DNA of 64,000 bases from NCBI RefSeq assembly GCF_009738225.1, contig NZ_CP018187.1, forward strand, positions 2,190,698 to 2,254,697. Reading direction: 5' to 3'. Of the stretch, positions 1 to 7,867 are shown one piece after another. The DNA comes from Streptococcus salivarius (lineage in GTDB: Bacteria > Bacillota > Bacilli > Lactobacillales > Streptococcaceae). The position numbers and the translations under genes are program-made. The notes below the pieces were generated by a model. That model did no database searches. It had not been told where the DNA came from and worked only from the letters and a program-made list of their open reading frames with translations. The stretch's first letter is position 1, and the number at the start of each line of letters is the position of its first letter.

Positions 1-231
1 TTCTAAAGCACGGTATACATTTGGTACATCACTCCCAACAACAACTTGATACTGGCCACCACTCTTAGCCAAACTCACAATACCTTAGATAGTTTGAACA
101 ACTTTATCATCAGCTTTAGAATCATCTGCTAAGGTAAAACATAAACGTTTAGCACAGTTTACAAGATTCTGAACTTTCTCCTTTCCTCCTACAGCATCTA
201 AAATCTTCTGTCCTGTCTCTTTATAGTTCAT
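1..231 (-). pseudogene. PTS EIIB domain fragment, interrupted (beta-glucoside/sucrose/trehalose type)
   Basis: Reading leftward from an ATG at 231 gives the N-terminus of a PTS EIIB domain (MNYKETGQKILDAVGG, then an NCAKRL segment where the phosphorylated cysteine normally sits). An in-frame TAA at 85-87 stops it after 48 codons, yet homology-like sequence (SGGQYQVVVG, then a VPNVY segment) continues to the window edge in the same frame. The usual C-[AT]-TRLR signature is altered. I infer a decayed EIIBCA sugar permease gene running off the left edge. A GGAAGTG-like ribosome site precedes the ATG. The exact sugar cannot be told. Confidence 0.7.
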
Positions 232-295
232 GACACTTCCTTTCTATACTCATAAAAATAGAGAACAAGCTGAGCCTGTCCTCTACATTTTTCTA

Positions 296-1408
296 TTATG
301 ACCAAACTTTATCAGTAATTGTTTTAATCAATTGTAATTTATTCCACTCGTCTTGCTCAGTCAAGATATTGCCTTCTTCAGTTGATGCAAAACCACATTG
401 AGTTGATATACCAAGGTTCTTAAGTGGTACAAGCTCAGCCGCTTCATGGATACGAGCGATGGCAGCATCTACATCTTCCAAAGCTGGATCCTTAGAAGTA
501 ATCACACCAAGCACCAATTCAACATGATCACGGTTATTCCAAATCGTTGGAAGTGGTGCGAAGCTACCTGAACGCGCATCATCGTATTCCAAGAAGAAGA
601 TATCATAATTCAATTTCCCAAGATATTTAGCTACTGAATCATAGCCACCTTCAAAAAGATAAGTTGATTTAAAGTTTCCACGACAAATATGAGTAGCCAA
701 AGTCAAATCTTCTGGAAGACCTTCCAAGACTTTATTGATAGTGTATACATCATCCTCAGCAATTTTTGCCAACTCAGCTGTTTTCTCAGGATTATTTTTT
801 TCATTCTCAAACTGTTGAATCAAATAACCCCAAGTCGTATCATCCAACTGTACATAACGTGCACCCAAATCGTAGAAATGTTGGATGGTATCATGGTAAG
901 CTTTTGCCAAATCATCAAGAAAATCTGTCCATGAATCATAGTAATCTGCATAAAGATCACTACGGTGGTCACGGTTAATGATGAGTGATGGACTTGGAAT
1001 AGTTACTTTTGGAGTAATTCCTTCAGGAGTCACTGATTTAAGATATTCAAAGTCACGATAGAAAGGATGATTAGGATTTTCGGCAATTTTACCATTGATA
1101 CGAACGTTGGTAGTACGTGTCTTAGCTCCATGGAATTTATATGAATCTTCTTGTTGGTAAGCTTCAAAACCAGTTAGGTTCCATAGGAAATCAAGGTGCC
1201 ACCAAGAACGACCAAATTCACCATCAGAAACTACTTGAAGACCATTTTCTACCTCATGATGAACCAATTCCTTAACCAATTCATCTTGTACTTTCAACAA
1301 TTCTTCTTGCGAAATCTCACCATTGGCAAATTTTTCACGTGCTTCTTTTAAAGCTTGTGGACGAAGGTAAGAACCAACATGATCAAAATGATAATGAACT
1401 TTACTCAT
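296..1408 (-). CDS. Cobalamin-independent methionine synthase II family protein (MetE C-domain-like, YxjG/YxjH type)
   Basis: The 370-residue product resembles the stand-alone C-terminal half of MetE found in Firmicutes. It opens with DHVGSYLRP, a typical start of this family, and carries candidate zinc ligands in THICRGN (near residue 240) and STQCGF (near 340). The family transfers a methyl group to a thiol acceptor such as homocysteine in methionine metabolism; the methyl donor for short members is not settled. The gene is monocistronic, and its upstream region holds a perfect MET-box palindrome at 1507-1523, which suggests control by an MtaR/MetR-type LysR regulator. Length and motifs look intact. 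Confidence 0.85.
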   Translation of the reverse strand: MSKVHYHFDHVGSYLRPQALKEAREKFANGEISQEELLKVQDELVKELVHHEVENGLQVVSDGEFGRSWWHLDFLWNLTGFEAYQQEDSYKFHGAKTRTTNVRINGKIAENPNHPFYRDFEYLKSVTPEGITPKVTIPSPSLIINRDHRSDLYADYYDSWTDFLDDLAKAYHDTIQHFYDLGARYVQLDDTTWGYLIQQFENEKNNPEKTAELAKIAEDDVYTINKVLEGLPEDLTLATHICRGNFKSTYLFEGGYDSVAKYLGKLNYDIFFLEYDDARSGSFAPLPTIWNNRDHVELVLGVITSKDPALEDVDAAIARIHEAAELVPLKNLGISTQCGFASTEEGNILTEQDEWNKLQLIKTITDKVWS

Positions 1409-1503
1409 AGTTATTTACTCCTTTTTATGCTTTCACTTAATGTAATAATAAGCCTATTCTAGCACTTGCTGTTATAGCTGTGAAATATGTATTTGTTATC
1501 TCA

Positions 1504-1526
1504 TGATATAGTTTTTAACTATATCA
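1504..1526. promoter_or_regulatory. MET-box palindrome (MtaR/MetR operator)
   Basis: The sequence TATAGTTTTTAACTATA at 1507-1523 is a perfect palindrome, extended by TGA and TCA on either side. It matches the TATAGTT-N3-AACTATA MET-box described for the MtaR/MetR regulators of methionine genes in streptococci. It lies about 100 bp upstream of the MetE-like gene that is read leftward. Confidence 0.75.
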
Positions 1527-1559
1527 TTTCTTGGAAAGTTTTTTGTCAAGTAACTTTAC

Positions 1560-1588
1560 TTTACAAAAAAGATATGTTATTCTGTTAT
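1560..1588 (+). promoter_or_regulatory. Promoter of rpmF-rpmG
   Basis: TTTACA at 1560-1565 and TGTTAT at 1583-1588 are separated by 17 bp, about 50 bp upstream of the rpmF start. A GGAGG ribosome site lies at 1623-1627. Confidence 0.5.
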
Positions 1589-1638
1589 AGTTGATTTAAA
1601 ATCAAGAACATAAATATTAATTCGGAGGAAATAAAGAA

Positions 1639-1821
1639 ATGGCAGTACCTGCACGTCACACTTCAAAAGCGAAGAAAAACAAACGTCGTACACACTACAA
1701 ATTGACTGCTCCATCAGTACAATTTGACGAAACAACTGGAGATTACTCACGTTCACACCGTGTATCACTTAAAGGATACTACAAAGGACGTAAAATCGCT
1801 AAAGCTAACGCAGCTAAATAA
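1639..1821 (+). CDS. rpmF: 50S ribosomal protein L32
   Basis: The 60-residue product begins [19 protein letters not shown], the hallmark start of L32, a small basic protein of the large ribosomal subunit. The cysteine pairs of the zinc-binding form are absent, so this is the C-minus (zinc-independent) type. It is followed 15 bp later by rpmG, the usual streptococcal order, and the two are presumably co-transcribed from the promoter at 1560. The strong GGAGG ribosome site fits a ribosomal gene. Confidence 0.97.
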   Translation: MAVPARHTSKAKKNKRRTHYKLTAPSVQFDETTGDYSRSHRVSLKGYYKGRKIAKANAAK

Positions 1822-1836
1822 TAGAAGGGAGATACC

Positions 1837-1986
1837 ATGCGCGTAAATATTACACTTGAACACAAAGAATCTGGTGAACGCTTGTACCTTACTTCAAAAA
1901 ACAAACGTAACACTCCAGACCGTCTTCAATTGAAAAAATACTCACCAAAATTGCGTAAACACGTAATCTTTACTGAGGTAAAATAA
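1837..1986 (+). CDS. rpmG: 50S ribosomal protein L33
   Basis: A 49-codon frame starts [19 protein letters not shown] and ends HVIFTEVK. It is the L33 protein of the large subunit, in a form lacking zinc-binding cysteine pairs. An AAGGGAG ribosome site precedes the ATG at 1837. The last codons (GAG GTA AAA TAA) form the core of the integration site used by the island that follows: the same bases recur at 11467 and 21157. The coding frame is complete, so integration has regenerated the 3' end of the gene. Confidence 0.95.
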   Translation: MRVNITLEHKESGERLYLTSKNKRNTPDRLQLKKYSPKLRKHVIFTEVK

Positions 1987-1988
1987 TT
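1972..1988 (+). repeat. Integration site copy 1 (attL) at the rpmG 3' end
   Basis: The sequence ACTGAGGTAAAATAATT covers the rpmG stop codon. ACTGAGGTAAAATAA is repeated exactly at 11465-11479 and TGAGGTAAAATAATT exactly at 21157-21171. Three copies of a 13-bp core at the ends of two consecutive accessory blocks are best explained by site-specific integration. Confidence 0.7.
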
Positions 1989-1998
1989 AAGATAAGAA

Positions 1999-2032
1999 AA
2001 GCCTATGAAACTCATGTTTCTAGGCTTTTTTC
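1999..2032 (+). terminator. Terminator after rpmG; also copy 1 of a 34-bp direct repeat
   Basis: AAGCCTA...GAAAC pairs with GTTTC...TAGGCTT and is followed by a T tract. The same 34 bp recur at 4230-4263 with one mismatch. This terminator probably arrived with the island and replaces the native rpmG terminator, now at 21178. Confidence 0.8.
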
Positions 2033-2172
2033 GTGCTTAAATTGCGGTTTTGTCTGATTTTTGTCTGATTGAATTATTTCTAACTTTTATTTACCAAACT
2101 ATTATTTATTCACTTACAACAGCTTATTAAAAATGATACAATAGAAAAAAGTCAACTTATAGGAGAATGACT

Positions 2173-2913
2173 ATGAAAACACAGGCAATCGAAGTAACAA
2201 ACCTTGCTAAGTCGTTTGAATTAAGCAAGGGTAAGACTGTTCAGATTTTAAACGGTCTCAGTTTATCAGCTAACTATGGTGAATTTATATCTATATTAGG
2301 TGTCAGTGGTTCTGGAAAATCAACACTATTAAAATGTATGTCAGGTCTATTGCAACCAAGTCAAGGAAAGGTTGAGATTCAAGGTTTAGATCCCTATCAA
2401 ACTAGTCCTAATAAACTTGCTAAACTAAGACGTGAGTCCTTAGCGTTTATCTTCCAATCCTATAATTTGGTACCTGCACTACCTATTATTGAAAATATCG
2501 CCTTACCTTTAAGATTATCAGGCAAAAAGGTCAACAACCAAGAGATACTTGAATTACTGGAAAAATTGCAATTCAAGGCAGATAGCAAAGCCTTCCCTTC
2601 AACCTTATCTGGTGGTGAACAACAAAAAATAGCTATTGCACGAGCTATTTTAGCAGATAGTCAGATTATTTTTGCAGATGAGCCTACTGGTGCGCTTGAT
2701 AGTACCTCTCGTCAAATTGTTTTTGATATTTTAAGAACACTAGCTAATCAGGGGAAATGTATCCTCATGGTTACTCACGATATTGAGCTAGCTTCAAAAA
2801 CTGACCGAGCACTCATCCTTAAGGATGGTTTGATTTCCCAAGAAATTATAAAACCTAAGTCTGAAGAATTAACTAAGGCTTTAGGTATAGAGACTGATGT
2901 AAGGGAGAGATAA
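2173..2913 (+). CDS. ABC transporter ATP-binding protein (MacB/LolD/BceA-like)
   Basis: The 246-residue ATPase shows a Walker A motif (GVSGSGKST, near residue 45), an ABC signature (LSGGEQQKIAIARA, near 140) and Walker B (IIFADEPTGALD, near 163). This pattern is typical of ATPases that partner FtsX-like permeases in peptide or antibiotic export and resistance. The ATG at 2173 is chosen over that at 2167 because the AGGAG site would lie too close to the latter. The permease gene follows after 3 bp. The cargo is unknown; export or immunity against peptides is an inference from the family. Confidence 0.85.
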   Translation: MKTQAIEVTNLAKSFELSKGKTVQILNGLSLSANYGEFISILGVSGSGKSTLLKCMSGLLQPSQGKVEIQGLDPYQTSPNKLAKLRRESLAFIFQSYNLVPALPIIENIALPLRLSGKKVNNQEILELLEKLQFKADSKAFPSTLSGGEQQKIAIARAILADSQIIFADEPTGALDSTSRQIVFDILRTLANQGKCILMVTHDIELASKTDRALILKDGLISQEIIKPKSEELTKALGIETDVRER

Positions 2914-2916
2914 ATC

Positions 2917-4224
2917 ATGTTAAAACTCATTTATTACCAATGGAGATATAGTTGGAAAGAATGGACCGCAACTGTACCTGTCTTTTTTATGGCAAGTCTC
3001 ATTTCAGGGATATCCCTTTCAGGCGACTTTAATATTATAGCAAACAAGGACGTACTACTCAGTGTTCAAACAGACCCAAGCCCAGTATTCCTTATGCCCA
3101 TTTTCTTTGGCGGGCTAACTCTTTTTCTTATTATTTCCAGTCTCATTGCTAGTCTTTTAAATTATTTCAAATCGGATTATCAACTTTGGGAAATTTTAGG
3201 TGCTAACCGCTGGCAGTTGTCAATTTTAGTTGCTGGACAAATTAGTTTAATGGCATTTATTTCCAGTATACCTGGTGCTCTCATTGCAACACCGATAAGC
3301 CGTTACTACTATTATTATTTACAGAAGTATTTTGGCAAAGGTATGATGCCAGATTTAAACTTTGGTTCTCAACCGTTGGCACTGCTTGCTACCGTAGCTT
3401 TAATTTCAAGTCTCGCTTTTGTTAGTGGGTACTTCTATACCAGTAAACTCCTTAAACAGAAAGTCGAACGAAAAACTTTTAAATTTTGGATAATTGTTAA
3501 GAAAGCAGTCCCATGGGCTATTTTAGTTGCCCTATATGCTTCCCTTTTATTTATGTTTTATCATTCAGAACCACTATTGGGTACTGGTTCCTTGCTTTAT
3601 CTCATGCTAGTCAATGTTTTTGCTATCTATGCTCTATCTCCCTATCTTCAAATTGGTATTATCAAACTTTTATCACCCGTACTACTTAGCCACAGGTATG
3701 CCCCAATCCTTGCAAAATGGCAAATTTTAAGTCAAAAATCTTACCTTAAAGCCATTAATGCTTCGGTTGTTGCTGGAATTACATTGGTTGGGAGTTTTCA
3801 ACTACTCTCGCAAAATATCTTTTCTTTCTTTCAAGAAGACGGTGAATTAGAATTATTAGTTTCCTTTATTGCCTTTTTCCTAGCTCCTGTACTATTAATA
3901 TTAGCAAACGTAGTCTCCATGACATTATTGTCTGTCCGCCAGGAGGCCAAAGAGCAGGAACAGTTAGCCACATTAGGAGTTTCCCCTGCTCAACTGTTGC
4001 ATACAAAACTTTGGGAAAGTCTTATTATAACGGGACTAGCGTTCTTTATTTCCCTAGTGATTAACCTTGCAATGATTGGTCTGATGAACCATTCACTCAG
4101 ATTGTTGAAAATGGGAATGACTAATTGGACAGGTCTTTTCCTTCCAGCTATCATCCTATCTACACTACTCTTTCTTTTGACTTTCATCACTAAAGTAAGC
4201 CATATTAAGAAACAAACATTTTAA
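2917..4224 (+). CDS. ABC transporter permease, FtsX-like
   Basis: This is a 435-residue membrane protein with about eight hydrophobic segments, including pairs near residues 15-35, 55-85, 100-125, 155-175, 190-240, 310-345 and 365-430. The segment LLNYFKSDYQLWEILGANRWQLS and a second one near 340-365 (RQEAKEQEQLATLGVS) resemble the repeated cytoplasmic loop of FtsX/MacB-type permeases, in which a GA.R or LGVS turn follows helix one of each half. It is coupled to the ATPase upstream and ends at a terminator at 4230. No large extracellular domain like that of BceB is seen. Confidence 0.75.
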   Translation: MLKLIYYQWRYSWKEWTATVPVFFMASLISGISLSGDFNIIANKDVLLSVQTDPSPVFLMPIFFGGLTLFLIISSLIASLLNYFKSDYQLWEILGANRWQLSILVAGQISLMAFISSIPGALIATPISRYYYYYLQKYFGKGMMPDLNFGSQPLALLATVALISSLAFVSGYFYTSKLLKQKVERKTFKFWIIVKKAVPWAILVALYASLLFMFYHSEPLLGTGSLLYLMLVNVFAIYALSPYLQIGIIKLLSPVLLSHRYAPILAKWQILSQKSYLKAINASVVAGITLVGSFQLLSQNIFSFFQEDGELELLVSFIAFFLAPVLLILANVVSMTLLSVRQEAKEQEQLATLGVSPAQLLHTKLWESLIITGLAFFISLVINLAMIGLMNHSLRLLKMGMTNWTGLFLPAIILSTLLFLLTFITKVSHIKKQTF

Positions 4225-4229
4225 GAAAG

Positions 4230-4263
4230 AAGCCTATGAAACGCATGTTTCTAGGCTTTTTTC
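4230..4263 (+). terminator. Terminator after the ABC permease; copy 2 of the 34-bp direct repeat
   Basis: The hairpin and T tract match the terminator at 1999-2032 at 33 of 34 positions. The two copies bracket the ABC transporter cassette exactly. Confidence 0.8.
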
Positions 4264-4291
4264 TAATGTTCAAAATTCTATTTCATCTAGT

Positions 4292-4306
4292 TTTTATCTG
4301 ATTAAA
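4292..4306 (+). repeat. 15-bp direct repeat at the integrase end of the element
   Basis: TTTTATCTGATTAAA lies 12 bp beyond the integrase stop codon and recurs exactly at 11339-11353, just inside the far end of the element. A variant with two mismatches lies at 2059-2073. These are candidate arm-type integrase-binding sites, or ends of an earlier insertion. Confidence 0.5.
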
Positions 4307-4318
4307 GTTTAACTTTTG

Positions 4319-5803
4319 TTACTCAATCAACTTCTCTAGCTTTTCAACCGCTCCTCTCATGGTGTCTTTTTGTTTCTTAATCACGTGGAGATAGACACGT
4401 TCAATCTCCTTAGAATCCTCCGAGTGTCCGACAAATTCTCGAATGGTTGGGAGATCAATGCCTTCACTTGCCATAATGGAAATAAAGCTATGACGAAACA
4501 TATGAGGAATGACATGAATCGGTCTCCCAAAGTCTAGGAAATTATCAATATCCTTATAGGACTTACCTGCCTTCTTATTATACTTTACTGACTGACTAGA
4601 ACCACCTCTCAGGAATTGTGATAGCTCGTTGTGATAAAGCGGAGAACCTTGCCTATTACCTGCCCTGATATAGGTTCTAGTAAAGAGATAGCCCAAGTCT
4701 TGGTAAGTCGGATTGAATTGAGCTTGAAACTTATTTCTGTCAATGTAGTGTCGCAAGATTTTCTCTACCTCAGAACTCATTGGAATCGTACGGACACTTT
4801 CCTTAGTCTTAAGGTCTGCTCGGTAACGTTCCTTTTCATCAAGATTAAGAGCTTCCATAACCTCATCTGATTTATTTTTACTTGCCCTCTGCCAATGAAC
4901 CTTTATCCACTTTCCCTCAAAATCAAGCATATCTTCATTCAAACCCAAAACCTCACTTGGTCTCATGCCTGTTAGGAAAATCATTCTCAACACGTCTGCA
5001 ATAAGTTGATTATCAGACCTATCTGTCCAGCTTTCTATCAGGCGGAGAACATAGTTAACTTCGCTTGCTTCTAAGTATTTTTCCGCAATGTCTTCACGTT
5101 TCTTATTCTGCTCCTCACTCTTTGTCAGAACTCGCCTTTTAACCTTGTTATTAGTAATCGGGTCTTGTGTAAGAGTAATTTGTCCATTTTCCACTGACCA
5201 GTCAAAAATCATCTTAAGGTAGATATGCAGGTTTCTTGCCATGTGCATAGAAGAAACATTGATAAGATTTTGAATTTCATCTGTCATAGAGGCAAATTTT
5301 GTGATAGATATTCTTGTATCAAAGTTAGGCTCAATATAACGGTTGTAGATAGTAACTCTTGTTTTAAGGGTATTATTGGCTGGCTTGACCCTCTCATGCC
5401 ATGCTCTAAAGGCTTTACCATAAAGATTTCCATCTTCATCAAAGGGCTTGGCGATTTCTTCTAGGGTTAAAATCCTCTTTGCTTTCTTGGGTGTTACGCC
5501 TGTTACCTCAGCAATATAGTCATCAACTAACTTATTTAGTTCTTGCGTGACCTGTGTAATCAGTTGCGAGTTTTTTATATCACTGACCAAGAGACGCTCT
5601 TTCCCAGATGATGTTTTCTTACTTGGTCTTGCCTTAGTAGTAAACCACCCTTTACTAGCACCTGTAGAAAGGTATTTCTTGTGAGATTTTTTAGTAATAG
5701 GGTGGGTAAATCGCATAGCGAATTTCACTAAGACGTTACCCGCCTTATTAGGGTCTGGTCGCCAAGAACTGATGATGAGTACTCTTGAACCATTATCTCT
5801 CAT
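4319..5803 (-). CDS. Tyrosine site-specific integrase
   Basis: The 494-residue product is a phage-type integrase, longer than the common 380-400. The catalytic residues are visible: R281 in TGMRPSEV, H434-x-x-R437 in HMFRHSF, H460 in GHS, and the nucleophile Y471 in VYLHV. The N-terminal 120 residues hold an arm-binding-like basic region, and residues 125-210 look like the core-binding SAM-like domain (KTRVTIYNRYIEPNF, then a helical stretch). It would catalyse integration into and excision from the rpmG 3' end, although the gene sits next to the repeat at 4292 rather than next to attL. The excisionase-like gene lies just upstream. Confidence 0.92.
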   Translation of the reverse strand: MRDNGSRVLIISSWRPDPNKAGNVLVKFAMRFTHPITKKSHKKYLSTGASKGWFTTKARPSKKTSSGKERLLVSDIKNSQLITQVTQELNKLVDDYIAEVTGVTPKKAKRILTLEEIAKPFDEDGNLYGKAFRAWHERVKPANNTLKTRVTIYNRYIEPNFDTRISITKFASMTDEIQNLINVSSMHMARNLHIYLKMIFDWSVENGQITLTQDPITNNKVKRRVLTKSEEQNKKREDIAEKYLEASEVNYVLRLIESWTDRSDNQLIADVLRMIFLTGMRPSEVLGLNEDMLDFEGKWIKVHWQRASKNKSDEVMEALNLDEKERYRADLKTKESVRTIPMSSEVEKILRHYIDRNKFQAQFNPTYQDLGYLFTRTYIRAGNRQGSPLYHNELSQFLRGGSSQSVKYNKKAGKSYKDIDNFLDFGRPIHVIPHMFRHSFISIMASEGIDLPTIREFVGHSEDSKEIERVYLHVIKKQKDTMRGAVEKLEKLIE

Positions 5804-5812
5804 AGGTACCCC

Positions 5813-6061
5813 CTACACTATCTTTGCAACATACTGGTTAGTAATTTTGTAGTCAAACCATACTACAAAGACTTCCGAGTGGATAAAGACGTTGCCATGC
5901 GTTCCTTTGATGCCGAAGGCGTATGGACTGTCTTTCATCTGACGAATATAGCTATTAAGTGTTACAACTGTCATGCCATGCCAGAGTTCATCTAAAAAGA
6001 CGGATTTTCGGTACCAGTTACGGGTCAAGTCAAAATCATGTTCTGTTTTTAATATTGCCAT
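5813..6061 (-). CDS. Excisionase-like small protein
   Basis: The 82-residue product lies 9 bp upstream of the integrase gene on the same strand. In streptococcal integrative elements this position is normally taken by the recombination directionality factor. The sequence (IRQMKDSPYAFGIKGTHGNVFIHSEVFVVWFDY) suggests a short helix-turn-helix followed by a wing, as in MerR-like excisionases. No firm family match can be made by eye, so the call rests mainly on size and position. A GGAG ribosome site precedes the start. Confidence 0.6.
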   Translation of the reverse strand: MAILKTEHDFDLTRNWYRKSVFLDELWHGMTVVTLNSYIRQMKDSPYAFGIKGTHGNVFIHSEVFVVWFDYKITNQYVAKIV

Positions 6062-6126
6062 TGAATTCTCCTTCTATTCTAGTTATAGTCAAGATAGTTA
6101 TTTTTAGAAAGGCGGATTGTAGCGTT

Positions 6127-7155
6127 TTACAAGTCGTCTTTTCTTATGCCCCAATAGGCTGAGCTTAATTGCTCTTGTTTGTACTGCTGAATGTCTGTTT
6201 CGTCTACTTTCGTTAGCTTAGATATACCAAGCTCAAGTAGGTGCTGAATATAATTATCTGCCTTTTCTTGTCCATGTGATTCTGCTTTTGCCACATAGAG
6301 TTTCCCGAGTGTTCGTGAGACTTGTTTTTCTGTCCATAGCTCAGACTGTTTTAGAGTTGGCTTCGTTCGCTTAACACTCAAGACAGTCTTTTCTTTTGTC
6401 TCTAGGTAGTCATTCCACCACTTTACATTTTTTCTTCGCCAACGGTTAGAATCCTTGTCTCTCGGACTGACAAAACGATAATGTCCGTTAATTGCCTCAA
6501 AGTAAATCTCTTTGAGCGGTCGCCCATCTTTTATCTGTTTAGCTAATAAATTTGCCTTTTCTTGCCAACATCTAAGCTCTGCTCTTGTCCATGATGATGG
6601 CGTTTCTGGTAAATCTTTGTCTAGTTTTTTCTCTAACAGCTTGTTATAGATACACCATTGCTGAGTACCTCTAACACCAAGCGTTACCATCTCACCAACC
6701 TTTTCACCATTTTCAAGAATACTCTTTTCATGGTAATCAAAGGTTTTAGCAGTTGATATGCAGAGTTGCCTTTTACAGTAACTGTAAATAAGTGGGACGG
6801 ATAGGCTGTCGTCAAAGATATCATTGGCGATATCTAGCCTTGTGACGTTACTATGATATTCAGAAATACGCTTCATTAATGTTACCCAATTATTGACATT
6901 GCTTTCCATGTATTCTTCATATTGACGGCACCCCTGCCCTCTCAGTTCGATAAAGACCCCCATTTTCGATTCCCAATCCTTATTGAAATAAACCTTTATC
7001 TCTGAGAAGGCATAATGCCGTTGGTACTTGTTTATACCCCATTCATTGAGGACAAACTTGTCTTTAGGAAGAATGAGGATTTTCTCAATGACATCATCTG
7101 GGGCTAAGCCTTTAATCGTTACAGCTAAATAGTCTAACATCACTGAGTTATCCAT
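6127..7155 (-). CDS. Replication initiation factor / MobT-type relaxase (Rep_trans family)
   Basis: The 342-residue product resembles the Rep_trans (replication initiation factor) family, which includes rolling-circle plasmid initiators and the MobT relaxases of Tn916- and ICEBs1-like elements. Visible family segments are MLDYLAVTIKG at the start, FIELRGQGCRQYE near residues 68-80, TRLDIANDIFDD at 105-116 and SSWTRAELRCWQ near 187-198. The enzyme would nick the element at oriT and start its transfer and rolling-circle replication. It lacks the N-terminal HTH of Tn916 Orf20. A candidate nick region lies about 590 bp upstream. Confidence 0.82.
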   Translation of the reverse strand: MDNSVMLDYLAVTIKGLAPDDVIEKILILPKDKFVLNEWGINKYQRHYAFSEIKVYFNKDWESKMGVFIELRGQGCRQYEEYMESNVNNWVTLMKRISEYHSNVTRLDIANDIFDDSLSVPLIYSYCKRQLCISTAKTFDYHEKSILENGEKVGEMVTLGVRGTQQWCIYNKLLEKKLDKDLPETPSSWTRAELRCWQEKANLLAKQIKDGRPLKEIYFEAINGHYRFVSPRDKDSNRWRRKNVKWWNDYLETKEKTVLSVKRTKPTLKQSELWTEKQVSRTLGKLYVAKAESHGQEKADNYIQHLLELGISKLTKVDETDIQQYKQEQLSSAYWGIRKDDL

Positions 7156-7157
7156 GT

Positions 7158-7589
7158 TTAGGCTCCAATAAATTTAATATCGGTTGCCACTAGCTTTAAG
7201 CCACCCCAATTTCCACCACCATTACTGTTAGCTCGCCAACCAAGGTGGACTTCTGGATTTACAAGTTCTACTACGAGAGAATTCAGCTCATCCTTCTCAA
7301 CGGATTTAACTAACTTGTCAAGATTATCTACAATCTCCAAACGAATGCTCTTAAGGTCATCAGGGGAATAACCCAAGTCTTTCAAGGCCTGAATTTTGTC
7401 TGTATCTTGTACAGAACAAGTAATTTTAGCCACTTCATCTGTCGCAATGCTTTCGCCATTGATATTTTTATAGACTGGAGCAACCCGTGAAGAAAGGATA
7501 GTCACTTTCTTTGGAATGTCAAATTGTGATTTATCCAATTTCAAATCGCCTACTTTTACAGTTTCGTCTGTTAAGTTAAATTTTGTCAT
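7158..7589 (-). CDS. Element-encoded protein of unknown function (143 aa)
   Basis: I do not recognise a named family. The product is acidic and soluble with no membrane segment, and a glycine/asparagine-rich turn lies near its end. Its position just upstream of the relaxase gene (2 bp gap) matches that of small accessory proteins such as the DUF961 helicase-processivity factors of related elements, but the sequence itself does not prove this. The start overlaps the stop of the preceding frame in an ATGA arrangement, indicating translational coupling within one operon. Confidence 0.7.
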   Translation of the reverse strand: MTKFNLTDETVKVGDLKLDKSQFDIPKKVTILSSRVAPVYKNINGESIATDEVAKITCSVQDTDKIQALKDLGYSPDDLKSIRLEIVDNLDKLVKSVEKDELNSLVVELVNPEVHLGWRANSNGGGNWGGLKLVATDIKFIGA

Positions 7590-7867
7590 GTATTTTTCTC
7601 CTGTTCATAAAAACTACGCCTACATGAAATCTGTCGTAAACCATTGATATCATGGGCTTTATAAAGGTTCTTTCGTGAATTTTGCTTCAAATCACCAAAT
7701 TCCTTGCGTATCAAGGGATTTGACCACATTTCATGTATGTGTGCACCCCCTAATAGGGGCTGGGGTGCAAATGTCAAATCGAGTTCAGCCGTTTGCCACC
7801 TTCCCCACCTGCTCTGGGCTACCGTGTTGACCACTCGCCCAGCGGTGGGGTGGCGAACCGTCTTCAT
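7586..7867 (-). CDS. Doubtful 93-aa frame overlapping the putative oriT
   Basis: The frame is joined by ATGA overlaps to both neighbours, which argues that it is translated. However its first half runs through an unusually GC-rich, hairpin-forming stretch (7740-7860) that looks like a DNA-level transfer origin, and the encoded residues (VRHPTAGRVVNTVAQSRWG) have no recognisable domain. The second half is basic and of ordinary composition. It may be a real small protein whose codons also carry oriT, or only an open frame kept by constraint on the DNA. Confidence 0.4.
   Translation of the reverse strand: MKTVRHPTAGRVVNTVAQSRWGRWQTAELDLTFAPQPLLGGAHIHEMWSNPLIRKEFGDLKQNSRKNLYKAHDINGLRQISCRRSFYEQEKNT
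7742..7769. other. Putative origin of transfer (oriT) hairpin
   Basis: TGCACCCC at 7742-7749 and GGGGTGCA at 7762-7769 form a perfect inverted repeat, and an alternative inner pairing CCCC-TAATA-GGGG lies inside it. A CTAAnnGGGG-type nick context inside C-run/G-run repeats is known for MobT relaxases such as that of ICEBs1. The GC-rich stretch continues to about 7860 in a strongly AT-rich neighbourhood. A relaxase gene of the matching family lies downstream. Confidence 0.55.
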
